64,000 nucleotides of DNA from Lacimicrobium alkaliphilum (GTDB lineage: Bacteria; Pseudomonadota; Gammaproteobacteria; Enterobacterales; Alteromonadaceae), in contig NZ_CP013650.1 in the NCBI RefSeq assembly GCF_001466725.1, positions 3,658,001 to 3,722,000 on the forward strand. The letters run 5' to 3'. The position numbers and the translations under genes are program-made. Each line of letters opens with the position of its first letter. Position 1 is the first letter of the stretch. The notes beneath the pieces were generated by a model. The model searched no databases and was not told the origin of the DNA. It saw only the letters and a program-made list of their open reading frames with translations. This document shows, piece by piece, positions 50,840 to 60,121 of the stretch.

Positions 50840-52705
50840 TTACTCAAACACATGCAGCCAGAGATCATCTCCGGTGCCATTGTCATTAATGGCATATTCA
50901 AACGCCGCTTTAGGATAGCGCTGATCTTTACCGGACACGGAGGTGTCATAACTGCCCCATTTCTGCAGATTCCACTTACCGTAGGGATCCTGCACTGTGT
51001 AGTACTCACCATCAAAGTCTGTGACCACCATGATATGACCGGGGTTGGTAAACCAGCCGTGCACAACAACAGGAATTCCCTGGGTTACCAGATCTCTTAA
51101 CTGCGTGATCGTGCCGCTGGTATAGCCAGTGTCCCGCACCGATGCCCCTGCTTCCTGCGCCAGGGTATTAAATCCCCAGGCCAGAGATGGCACATCCTGT
51201 AACAGGCCAAAACGCTCATATAAATAATCCGGCGTGCGTTTACCCAGCACCTGCGGATCGGTCAGCCCGAAGTAATCACTTACCATCGCCAGTGAGGTTA
51301 CACTGCAAGTGGCATGTGGCTGGTAGCTGTTTTCCAGTTGACTGTAAAAAGGTACAGATTGCTGCGGCGGCTCGGGGTCACTGCCCGCCGGGCTGTCAGC
51401 CATAAAGGGCAGCATCTCATTGCTGGTATCGTGACAGGCCACATCGCTGTCAAAACTCTGCTGCTGCCAGTCCAGCGCCTGCCAGTCCTGCCATACAGCC
51501 TGCGGTACTGAACCACCGGGCACCCGCCAGATACTGGCGTTAGGGCCTGAAGCATCGATAAAGGCGCTGATCTCGCTGGCGGTAATATCATCGTACTCTG
51601 TCGAGACAATATGCCAGATAGGCTTGGTTGCGCCTAACTGGCGATACTCACAGTTGCCTGCCTCAATCCAGGTTTTAGGGTCAGCCATATAGGCATCCCC
51701 CCATACCTCCACATAGGTTTGCGGCATATGAAAATCCACATACTGATCAATAATACCCACATTCATGCCCTGATCTATGGGGTTACTCCAGGTGGTGGCG
51801 CCAATTTTAAAATCGCTGTCGGCATGACCATCATTAATGGCATCGGTACGTGCCACTTCAAAGGCCTGGAACAGACTGTGCAACGCGGTACTGGTGTTAT
51901 TAAATTCCACTTCCACATCCAGCACAAAGCCCACATAGCCGTATTGGGCCGCAAAATAAAGCGCGTCAGCCTGCGCCGTTTCACTGCCCGGGTAGTTATA
52001 GGACCAGGCCCAGGGCTCGATACCCCGTGAACGGTAAATATCCGTAGTCTGAGTTGAGCAGGCATCCGTAAACAGACTGCAATTGTTGGTGCCATCGGCG
52101 ATTTTAATAAACACCCTTTTAGCTCCCATGCCGGCAAGCTCATCGGCTAGCTGAGTGTGGGTTTTATTAAGTCCCTGCTCATCGATATACCACAGCCAGG
52201 CACCGAGGCGGTTTACCGGCTCACTACCCTCTTGCATGGCTTCCTGTACACTTAAATAAAAGGAAGCACTCCATCTGTTGGTCAGGCAGGCACTACCACC
52301 AGAAAGGCTCTGACAGGCAGCGACTTCTTCGCTGTCGAAATTACCATACACATTATTCGGTCCATTGCTGACCTGTTCAAAACAGTGGCCTCCGTAAGTG
52401 GGCGAACGCACTGTATCAACGGGACAATCGCCGCTGCCGCGTAAATTATTAGTGAAAGACTCTGACCAGCGCATCAGATCGATACTCTGCCCTTCGACAG
52501 TGACTGTATAGGTATTGGTGCAGGCCGAGCCACCACCATACTGATTGCACTTATCCACCATCTCCAGAGTAAAAGGCCCATAGGCATCGGTGCCATCGGC
52601 ACAAAAGCCCATCTGTGCATTAAAATTGCTGCCATCCGGACACAATGCCAGTGCCTTGGCACTAAGCAGTAAGGTGGCCAGCAGACTTAAATATCGTGTT
52701 TGCAT
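50840..52705 (-). CDS. secreted protein: TIM-barrel-like region fused to C39-like peptidase
   Basis: About 621 residues from ATG 52705, with a signal peptide (cleavage near ALALC). Residues about 20-150 form a Cys-rich part with two similar units (MGFCADGTDAYGPFTLEMVD; GNFDSEEVAACQSL). Residues about 160-440 look like a glycosidase-type TIM barrel or DUF1906-like fold (RLGAWLWYID, VFIKIADGTNN, GYVGFVLDVEVEF). The C-terminal domain is C39-like, with Cys in ATCSVTSLAMVSDYFG (about 467), His in PGHIMVVTDFDGEYY (about 556) and DPYGKWNLQKWG. That domain is a close relative of the 41947 gene. Its role may be attack on a cell-wall or glycoprotein polymer. Confidence 0.75.
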   Translation of the reverse strand: MQTRYLSLLATLLLSAKALALCPDGSNFNAQMGFCADGTDAYGPFTLEMVDKCNQYGGGSACTNTYTVTVEGQSIDLMRWSESFTNNLRGSGDCPVDTVRSPTYGGHCFEQVSNGPNNVYGNFDSEEVAACQSLSGGSACLTNRWSASFYLSVQEAMQEGSEPVNRLGAWLWYIDEQGLNKTHTQLADELAGMGAKRVFIKIADGTNNCSLFTDACSTQTTDIYRSRGIEPWAWSYNYPGSETAQADALYFAAQYGYVGFVLDVEVEFNNTSTALHSLFQAFEVARTDAINDGHADSDFKIGATTWSNPIDQGMNVGIIDQYVDFHMPQTYVEVWGDAYMADPKTWIEAGNCEYRQLGATKPIWHIVSTEYDDITASEISAFIDASGPNASIWRVPGGSVPQAVWQDWQALDWQQQSFDSDVACHDTSNEMLPFMADSPAGSDPEPPQQSVPFYSQLENSYQPHATCSVTSLAMVSDYFGLTDPQVLGKRTPDYLYERFGLLQDVPSLAWGFNTLAQEAGASVRDTGYTSGTITQLRDLVTQGIPVVVHGWFTNPGHIMVVTDFDGEYYTVQDPYGKWNLQKWGSYDTSVSGKDQRYPKAAFEYAINDNGTGDDLWLHVFE

Positions 52706-52901
52706 TTGTCTGTTCCTGTTGTGAATGTATTGGATTAAAACGAGGTAAAACCCCGTTATCACAGGCTACAGAGCAACCTCGTTAACATTAAATTAACAAC
52801 CATAGTGTATGGCGATATATTCAGTGTGGCAGGCAGATACCAGAGGTTTAGGCGATAGGTAAGCAGTAATACCAGTTGAGCCAAATAATTGGTATAAAAA
52901 T

Positions 52902-52923
52902 ACCGGGCAGCGAACTGCCCGGT
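52902..52923 (-). terminator. intrinsic terminator after the amidase pseudogene
   Basis: ACCGGGCAG / CTGCCCGGT stem with 4-base loop, followed on the minus strand by ATTTTTAT. It lies about 40 bases after the amidase stop and also separates it from the next minus-strand gene. Confidence 0.8.
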
Positions 52924-52963
52924 GAACTGACCCAGGGAAACCACTCCCCGGCACGGGAAAGTG

Positions 52964-54372
52964 TTAGCTTGTGCTAAAAGTGGGGGCTGGCAGTTTCGGG
53001 TGTAACTGGTTCAGTAGCCTTGCCAGAGTGAAAATTTCCTGCTCTTTATAAGGATGGCCGACGATCTGCAATGAACTGGGAACGCCGTTGGCACAGATCC
53101 CATTGGGCATAGACAACACCGGGCACTGGCCTAGCGTATTAAAGGGGTAGGTCATAAACCAGCCCTTGTTGGCATCCACAGACTGACCACCAATGCTTAT
53201 CTGATCGCAGCTGTAGTCAAACTCTGCCGGCACATTGGCAGTGGCAAGCGTCGGGCACAGCAGCAGATCATAATCTTTGAATACCGATGCCAGCGCATCC
53301 CACATCCTGCAAACATGCAGATTGGCCTCGAAGATATCCTCAACACTGAGCCCGGCCACCTTATCCAGATACCAGCGCAGGTAAGAAGTCATTTTCGGGC
53401 GGTTTTGTGCAGTATCCAGGTTTTTTCTTAAAAACATCCCCATCAGAGCCCGCTGATGTACCTTTGCGGTTTGTATTACCTGCTCATCCCAGTCAAGCTC
53501 TACCATCTCCACTGCCACACCAGCGCGCTCCAGCAGTCTGGCGCTTTGCATCAGGTTGGCACGGATGTCATCTTCCACAGCATAAAAACCCAGATCCGGT
53601 GACACCGCTACTCTCAGCGAGGTCAGTGGCCGGTTATCGGGCAGCGAATCCGGTACAAAAGAATGGGAGTCTCCCCAGTGGGACCCCCTGATAAAGGGGT
53701 AGAGGTATTCCAGATCGGCCAGTTCCCGGGTCAGCAGACCGTGATGGCAATAGGGATCGATATTAAAAGGCGCAATCTCAGCGACCTTGCCATGGGGTGG
53801 TTTGTAACCAAACAGACCACAAAAAGCCGCAGGAATACGCAGCGATCCGCCAATATCGGTGCCATTGGCAAAACTTGCCATGCCCGAGGCCACCGCGATT
53901 GCCGACCCGCCTGATGAACCCCGCAGGTGATGGCCGTATTCCAGGGATTGCGACTGACTCCCCAAATATCTGACCAGGTCACCGCGGCAGTGGAACATTC
54001 GGGCGTGGTGGTGCGGCCGTGAACAATGGCACCATTATCCATCAGCGCCTGAGGCACAGGATCGGTAGTGGTAGCAACTGCATCAGCCAGACAATAACTG
54101 CCATTGGTGGTGATCTGACCCTTTATATAGGTCTCATCCTTGATCGCTGCCGCCAGCCCGCTCAGCGGCTGGTAGTCACCGCGCTGATAAAGCTGCTCTG
54201 CTGCCTTGGCCTGCGCCAGTGCCTGTTCAGGAAACTGAAAAGCAAAGGCGTTTACCGATGGATTAACGTCGCGGATACGCTGCTGGTAGCTGCGCATCAG
54301 CTCCAGCGGAGAAAGCTGCTTTTCCCGCATGCTGTTCAGCAGTTCGGTAACACTGAGCTGATAAGGCTGCAC
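52964..54372 (-). pseudogene. amidase-signature hydrolase broken by a single-base deletion
   Basis: Two overlapping frames together make one amidase-signature enzyme of about 469 residues. The first (from ATG 54372) has the catalytic Lys in AAIKDETYIKG (about residue 77) and runs to WGVSRNPWNTAIT, then turns to nonsense. The second resumes at GSSGGSAIAVASGMA (the cis-Ser/Ser loop) and continues normally to 52964. The frames join at a run of four C (53919-53922, plus strand); one more C restores the motif CGGSSGGS. This is a true frameshift or a homopolymer sequencing error. Substrate would be an unknown amide. Confidence 0.85.
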
Positions 54373-54506
54373 ACTTTCCCCCGTAAGTAAGTTGAAGTCC
54401 TATTGTTAACGGCTGAAACCGATAAATTAAATTAATTACCATCGCTTCAACCTATCAAACATGAAGTCTGGCTGATAAATCCATCGGAAAGTCAGTTTTA
54501 CGAAGA

Positions 54507-56855
54507 TCAGCCAAACAGCCCCATCTGCTGGCTGACCAGCGTATCAAAATTCTCCCCCACAAAAGGCAATATGCCCTCAGCCACGGGGCGGATCTGGCGC
54601 TCAATATAGTGTTCATAGTCCAGTGGCGCATTCTGATATTCCAGCGGCTGCGGGCCATTGAGCGTGATCACATAGTGGATCCAGCCCTTGTGCTGATAGC
54701 GAAGCGGCTTGCCCAGCGCCTTATTCTGCTCATCCGCCAGTCGCGCTGCGCGCACATGAGGGGGAATATTCTTAACATAAGAAGTAAGGGGCTTACGTAG
54801 TCTTTTGCGATAAACCAGTTGTTCGTCAAGCTCACCGGCTTTTACCTGTTCAATCAGTTGCCGGATAAAGGCCAGTACATCCTTATCGGCAAACACCATT
54901 TCATACAGGCGGGTCTGAAAATGTCTGGCCAGCGCCGTCCAGTCAGAGCGTACTGACTCCAGGCCTTTAAAGACCAGTTTATCGCCCTTATCGGTGGCTT
55001 TAAGGCCTGCGTAGCGTTTTTTACTGCCCTGTTCAGAGCCCCGGATGGTGGGCATCACAAAACGTTTGAAGTGACTCTCAAATTCAATTTCCAGAAAACA
55101 CTCCAGCTCCAGCTCATCGCGCAGCTTTTGCTGCCAGCGCTGATTGATCATTTGCTCGAGTTTTCTGCCCTGTTCGGCGGCCTGTTCGTCCGTTACCTCA
55201 TCACCGAGCCAGACAAAGGTGGAGTCGGTGTCGCCATAAATGACCTGATGGCCCTGCTCTTCTATCCAGCGTGCGGTGGTCTGCATAATGTCGTGGCCAC
55301 GCAGGGTAATAGAGCTGGCCAGACGGGTATCATAAAAGCGACAGCCACCTGAGCCCAGTACGCCGTAGAAAGAATTCATCAGTATTTTAATGGCCTGTGA
55401 GCGGGCCGCATCCTGCTGTTGTTTGGCTTCGTCCCGCTGCGCCCACAGACTGGCAATAATATCCGGCAGAAAATGTCGGCTGCGGTGAAATACTGCGTCG
55501 CGAAAACCGGGTATGGCCTTTTCGGGCTCCAGTAACCCTTCTGTTAACCCCATGGGATCGATCTTAAACGTGCGGATAATCGAGGGGTACAGGCTTTTAA
55601 AATCCAGCACCAGCACCTGTTTATACAAACCCGGGCGCGATTCCATCACATAGCCACCGGGACTGGCCAGGCCGCCATCTGCAGGAAGGTTTGGGGCAAT
55701 ATAACCGGCACGATGCAATCGGGGCAGGTACAGATTGGTAAAGGCGGCCACCGAACCGCCGCTGCGATCCAGCTCCAGGCCAGTGAGGCGGCTGCGCAGA
55801 GTCAGAAAATCCAACAATCGGGTATGGCTGAAGATCTCCTCCACCAGCACACAGTCCTGCAGATTATATTCTGCCAGTTTGACCTTATTGTGCTGAAAAT
55901 CATGTTCTATTGCGGCCAGACGATTGTCCACATCTTCTGTGGCCTTGCCTTTGCCTAGCAATTCCTGACTGACATGCTCGAGACTAAAGCTGTCAAACTG
56001 ATAGGTGGCGGTCTTCAGACCATCAATGCCGTCTATCACCACTCTTCCCGGCACCGTCACAAAACCCTGATTGGTCTCACGACCATCACGCCAGCTTACA
56101 GCGCTGTTGCCCCGCCCTAACAACAGGGGCAGTCCGAGACGACCAGCCCTTTCTATCAGTAACTTAAAATCAAAATTCACCAGGTTCCAGCCGATAAAGA
56201 GATCCGGATCATATTGCTGCACCTGTGTTATCAGAGCCTGCAACAGCGCTTTTTCATCGGCCACCCAATAGATCCAATCCGGCCCGGACTCCGGCTCCCC
56301 GATCATGATCACCGCCCGGTGATCCTGTGCTGACAAGCCCACAGAATAGAGCTGCCCCCGGCCGCTGCATTCAATATCCAGCGACAAAGAACGGAAGGTT
56401 GGTTGATAGTCGGCCCGTTTCACCCTGGCCTGCTCCACCAGAACATAACCGGATTGCTGTCTGATGTTGCCGCTGAAACACAGGCTGCCACAGACAAAGC
56501 GCTCCATCAGATAACGATTGGCAAGGCGAATATCATCTTCATAGCAGACTATCCCCCGCCCTTTGAGCAGATCCCTTACCTGATACGCCTGAGCCGGACT
56601 GGCAAAATACAACGCAGTGACGGGTTGTTGGTCGAAAGTCCTCAGTTCCAGCTCCCGAAGCTGGTGTTCAATCCCCTGTGCAGACAGGATCCTGGCTGCC
56701 TGAGGGCTGTCCGTTTGCTGAATAAAGAAGCAACTTTCCTGCGGCTCAGTGATCAGTTTTACCGGGCCATCGACCGTGTTCAGCCATAACACCAGACAGC
56801 TTTTGCCATCGGTTTCAACAATCTGACGGGTAAGAACAAAGCCCTGTTGCAGCAT
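54507..56855 (-). CDS. polB: DNA polymerase II (family B)
   Basis: A 782-residue family B polymerase, essentially the length of E. coli Pol II (783). The proofreading exonuclease motif SLDIEC is near residue 158, and WNLVNFDFKLLIERA is the second exonuclease segment. Polymerase motif A (LDFKSLYPSIIRTFKIDP, about 418-435), motif B (ILMNSFYGVLGSGGCRFYD) and motif C (YGDTDSTFVWL, about 541-551) are complete. It acts in replication restart and translesion synthesis and is usually under LexA control; no clear SOS box was seen in the short upstream gap. Single-gene unit. Confidence 0.97.
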   Translation of the reverse strand: MLQQGFVLTRQIVETDGKSCLVLWLNTVDGPVKLITEPQESCFFIQQTDSPQAARILSAQGIEHQLRELELRTFDQQPVTALYFASPAQAYQVRDLLKGRGIVCYEDDIRLANRYLMERFVCGSLCFSGNIRQQSGYVLVEQARVKRADYQPTFRSLSLDIECSGRGQLYSVGLSAQDHRAVIMIGEPESGPDWIYWVADEKALLQALITQVQQYDPDLFIGWNLVNFDFKLLIERAGRLGLPLLLGRGNSAVSWRDGRETNQGFVTVPGRVVIDGIDGLKTATYQFDSFSLEHVSQELLGKGKATEDVDNRLAAIEHDFQHNKVKLAEYNLQDCVLVEEIFSHTRLLDFLTLRSRLTGLELDRSGGSVAAFTNLYLPRLHRAGYIAPNLPADGGLASPGGYVMESRPGLYKQVLVLDFKSLYPSIIRTFKIDPMGLTEGLLEPEKAIPGFRDAVFHRSRHFLPDIIASLWAQRDEAKQQQDAARSQAIKILMNSFYGVLGSGGCRFYDTRLASSITLRGHDIMQTTARWIEEQGHQVIYGDTDSTFVWLGDEVTDEQAAEQGRKLEQMINQRWQQKLRDELELECFLEIEFESHFKRFVMPTIRGSEQGSKKRYAGLKATDKGDKLVFKGLESVRSDWTALARHFQTRLYEMVFADKDVLAFIRQLIEQVKAGELDEQLVYRKRLRKPLTSYVKNIPPHVRAARLADEQNKALGKPLRYQHKGWIHYVITLNGPQPLEYQNAPLDYEHYIERQIRPVAEGILPFVGENFDTLVSQQMGLFG

Positions 56856-57215
56856 AGAAAAAGAATAAGCCTGAAGTAAAAGCTAAAGATATCAGTTTTA
56901 CGGCGCCGGGGCCTGTGTGATGAAAGCTGAAAGAAGTGTTATTCTATATTCTAAAAAAGAATATATGAAAATGGAATTGAATATTTACGCAATAAGAAAC
57001 CTGCCATTCCATTATCAGCCGGGCAGCAATGAATAAACTACTGTTTTTATTGCATAAATCAAGCTGCCATCGGATTTTACAAAACCTTAACATTTCAGCT
57101 TCTGTGCTAGCGTTAGTTCCAGGCCAGTCAGGGAAAAGCCTTCCCTGCACAGCCATCGACAAACGGACCGATGGAACTGGTGATTCCAAATGCACAACCA
57201 ATAAAAAGGTATCCA
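56856..57215. promoter_or_regulatory. gap between polB and cyanophycinase with AT-rich hairpin
   Basis: Divergent promoter region of 360 bases. ATATTCT / AGAATAT with a five-A loop (56946-56964) is a perfect 7-bp palindrome. AAAAAGG before 57216 is the ribosome site of the cyanophycinase gene. The short frames in the gap look non-coding. Confidence 0.4.
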
Positions 57216-58328
57216 ATGAGATTCTATCAAACACTTATCAGCAGCACGTTATGCGCAGTCTTTTCTGTTTCTGTCTCTGCAGCCAAACCAGACCATGCCG
57301 GCGGTGGAAACGGCGGTGGCGGCGATGATGGCGGTGGCAGTGGCAGTTATGAATACAGCCTGGCATGTGGCAATACCGGAAACAATGTTGCCACCTCGCA
57401 GGCCACCTTACTGATTGGCGGGGCTGAAGCCGGAGCCAACGGTGAAGTAGCAGCAACCCAATGGCTAGTAAACCATGCTCAGGGCGGCGATTACCTGGTG
57501 ATCCGGACCGGTGGAACAGGCGCTCAGGCGGCCTGGATGTGCGACACCTTTGGCAATGATTTAGGCTCGGCGGCAGAGATTTCCATCGATGACAGCGCGG
57601 CAGCCAATGATCCCGATGTAGCGGCAATTATCAGCGACGCTGAAATCATCTTTATCGCTGGCGGTGATCAGAATCAGTACGAAGATAACTGGAAAGGTAC
57701 CCTGGTGGAAGATGCGCTGAATCAGCATATTGCCACAGACCAGGCACCGATTGCCGGTACCAGTGCCGGGTTGGCAATTCTGGGGCAGTCTTACTATGCC
57801 CCGGCAAACCTTGGCGTACTGTCGCGGGAAATCCTGGATGACCCTTATCATGCCAATACCGATGATATTAACCATGGCGACTTTCTGTTGCATCCACAAC
57901 TGGCCGGTGTCATCACCGACACCCATCTGGACAGAGTATCGGGTAAAGGCCGTAAAACAGAAACCCGCCATGGCCGCACTTTTGGACTTCTGGCCCGTGC
58001 CGTTAGCGACACCAGCAGCCTCAACGCCAGGGCCATTGGTGTAGAAGAAGGCACACTGGTGGCGCTGAACAGTGCAGGCGTTGCCAGTGTTTACGGTGAG
58101 GGCGCCGCCTACTTTATGCAGCCTAACAACTATCCGGAACAGATTCAGTCCGGTCAGCCACTTATCTGGGATAACGGCGGCCAGGCCGTGAGCGTGTATC
58201 GCATACAGGGCTCTGTGTCCGGCAATGGCAGCTTTGATTTGCAGAACTGGAATGGTTCCGGCGGTGACTGGAATGACTGGTTTACCAGTTCAGGTTATGA
58301 CGGCTTTAACTGTCAGACCGGCTGTTAA
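57216..58328 (+). CDS. secreted cyanophycinase (peptidase S51 family)
   Basis: About 370 residues from ATG 57216, chosen for the AAAAAGG site before it; an upstream in-frame start lacks one. A signal peptide (about 1-23) is followed by a Gly/Asp linker (about 28-45, GGGNGGGGDDGGGSGS) and the S51 fold: LLIGGAEAG, IFIAGGDQNQY, and the nucleophile in GTSAGLAIL (Ser near 181). The C-terminal part has cysteines that may pair. Cyanophycinase cuts the Asp-Arg polymer cyanophycin to dipeptides. An exported form implies feeding on polymer released by cyanobacteria. The enzyme family is clear; the substrate is inferred. Confidence 0.88.
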   Translation: MRFYQTLISSTLCAVFSVSVSAAKPDHAGGGNGGGGDDGGGSGSYEYSLACGNTGNNVATSQATLLIGGAEAGANGEVAATQWLVNHAQGGDYLVIRTGGTGAQAAWMCDTFGNDLGSAAEISIDDSAAANDPDVAAIISDAEIIFIAGGDQNQYEDNWKGTLVEDALNQHIATDQAPIAGTSAGLAILGQSYYAPANLGVLSREILDDPYHANTDDINHGDFLLHPQLAGVITDTHLDRVSGKGRKTETRHGRTFGLLARAVSDTSSLNARAIGVEEGTLVALNSAGVASVYGEGAAYFMQPNNYPEQIQSGQPLIWDNGGQAVSVYRIQGSVSGNGSFDLQNWNGSGGDWNDWFTSSGYDGFNCQTGC

Positions 58329-58345
58329 AAACCTCATGACAACCT

Positions 58346-58375
58346 AAAGCAGGCCATCACTGGCCTGCTTTTTTT
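58346..58375. terminator. intrinsic terminator after the cyanophycinase gene
   Basis: AAGCAGGCCA / TGGCCTGCTT with a TCAC loop, followed by seven T. The T tract runs into the stop codon of the convergent SMP-30 gene. Confidence 0.9.
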
Positions 58376-59285
58376 AATCCGGTTGATACATATCTGGCAA
58401 GGCAAAACTGACCTCGGCAACACCACTGAAGCCACAATCCAGTTCAAACAAACAGCCCGCTGTGGGCATAGCCTTGCGCTGTGCAGCACTTAAAGGCAGG
58501 CTGGCGCTGGTTACAAACAAGCGGCTGAGATTTTCTCCGCCAAAGGCCAGACTGGTAATATAGGGTACCGGCATGGCGATGCGCCGTTCCAGTTTACCCT
58601 GAACATCAAAACGACAAATGCCACCACCGCCCCACTGGGCCACCCACAACCCACCCTCGGAATCTATGGTCATACCATCAGGAAAGCCCATATTCCCGCT
58701 GAAGCGAATAAAGGGCTGCTTATCCGACAAATTGCCCTTGTCGTCCAGACAAAAACGGAAAATCACCCGGCTGGAGGAACAGCTGTGATACAAGCAGTCA
58801 CCGCTTTTATTCACAGCTGGGCCATTGCTGACCACATAGCCGCTATCGACACATTCGGCTATTCCCGGCTCTGACATGCGGTACAGATTCCCCGAAGATT
58901 GCCGCTCCTGATCATGCATCGATCCAAACCATAACCGCCCCTGGCGATCCAGCTTGGCGTCATTTAAGCGGTTACCTGAAGGTTCATGCTGCAACGAGAA
59001 CAACCTTTTGCGGGTAAAGGTTGAGGGATGGAGCAGTTCGACACTGCGATGAAAACCCGCCAGCAGCCAGTCCCCGTCAGTCGGTAATACCCAGCACAAT
59101 GGCTCGTCCACAGTCTGAAAATGGTGAGTCCCGGTGGGTAAATCAAGCCAGTGCAGCTGTTGGCCTTTGATATCGACCCAATAAAGCCGGTCAGAGTCCT
59201 GGTGCCAGCTCGGGCCTTCACCAAGCAAAGCGGCTGTACCCCAGCTTGTTACTTTGGTAGGTTCAATATTCAGCATATCTGCCAC
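58374..59285 (-). CDS. SMP-30/gluconolactonase-family lactonase
   Basis: A 303-residue six-bladed propeller of the SMP-30 family. Visible are LGEGPSWHQDSDRLYWVDIKG (about residues 21-41, with the first metal-ligand Glu), NRLNDAKLDRQGRLWFGSMH (about 105-124, with Asn and Asp ligands) and FPDGMTIDSEGGLWVAQW (about 200-217, with the last Asp ligand). Such enzymes open sugar lactones in oxidative pentose or hexose pathways. It is cotranscribed on the minus strand with a TSUP permease, SDR dehydrogenase and FadR-type regulator, so it should act on the lactone made by the dehydrogenase. Confidence 0.88.
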   Translation of the reverse strand: MADMLNIEPTKVTSWGTAALLGEGPSWHQDSDRLYWVDIKGQQLHWLDLPTGTHHFQTVDEPLCWVLPTDGDWLLAGFHRSVELLHPSTFTRKRLFSLQHEPSGNRLNDAKLDRQGRLWFGSMHDQERQSSGNLYRMSEPGIAECVDSGYVVSNGPAVNKSGDCLYHSCSSSRVIFRFCLDDKGNLSDKQPFIRFSGNMGFPDGMTIDSEGGLWVAQWGGGGICRFDVQGKLERRIAMPVPYITSLAFGGENLSRLFVTSASLPLSAAQRKAMPTAGCLFELDCGFSGVAEVSFALPDMYQPD

Positions 59286-59295
59286 GGATTGCCAG

Positions 59296-59997
59296 CTACA
59301 TCAGTACAGACAGAATACCGGCACAAAGCGCCACCAGCAAAATCATATAGCGTACATAATAGGCGTTGATGCGTTTGCCCAGATACCATGACATCCACCA
59401 GCCCAGCAGCAAGGCGGGAACAGACTGCAGAAACAACAACAGGTCGCCCTGCCCGGCGATCCCTGTCAGCCACAACAGACAAATACCAAACAGATTGATA
59501 TACAGAAAGAACACACTGAGGTTGGCTTTGATTTCACTGTGCTCTGCATCCTGATAAAGCAGCCCCATAGGGGCGCCACCCGCAGAAGTCGTGGTACCCA
59601 TAAACCCTGACAATGCACCGGCAATCAGGTTGGTACGCCGGTTAATGGCAGGCCGTACTCCCAGAAACGACAATAGCACTGCCAGTATAATCAATATCCC
59701 GAACAACAGCGGATAATGTTCGGTATCTAACCACCACATCAGCCCGCCAGCGGCGGACACGCCAATGGTTCCGCCCACAATAGCAAAAGCAGTTAATCGG
59801 GTGTCGATTGCTTCGCGGTTGGTAACGGAAATAAGAAAAGTGAGCAACAGCGCATTCAGAATCATCGGTGCCGGCACATATTCCGGAGCGATCAGGAACA
59901 GTAGCGGCGCACAGAATAACCCCAGGCCGAAGCCCAGTAACCCCTGAAGACAGGCGCCGCACAACAGCACCAGATTAATAAGCAGCAAATCTGACAA
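59296..59997 (-). CDS. TauE/SafE-family membrane permease (TSUP)
   Basis: A 233-residue protein with about eight hydrophobic helices and the TSUP half-repeats visible (LLGFGLGLFCAPLLFLIAPEYVP near residues 20-42; GALSGFMGTTTSAGGAPMGLLYQ near 128-150). TSUP proteins export or import sulfite, sulfonates or organic acids. It ends 10 bases before the SMP-30 gene. In a sugar oxidation cluster an organic-acid role is possible, but the ligand is unknown. Confidence 0.85.
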   Translation of the reverse strand: MSDLLLINLVLLCGACLQGLLGFGLGLFCAPLLFLIAPEYVPAPMILNALLLTFLISVTNREAIDTRLTAFAIVGGTIGVSAAGGLMWWLDTEHYPLLFGILIILAVLLSFLGVRPAINRRTNLIAGALSGFMGTTTSAGGAPMGLLYQDAEHSEIKANLSVFFLYINLFGICLLWLTGIAGQGDLLLFLQSVPALLLGWWMSWYLGKRINAYYVRYMILLVALCAGILSVLM

Positions 59998-60121
59998 TCA
60001 GCGCCCCGATAATCCTGAGAAATAAAATATATAATTTATTATTATATTATAAATTACAATGATAAATATCCACTTCTGAGCGCTGCAGGCATCAGAAATT
60101 CGGGCCACGCTGCCGGACAGG

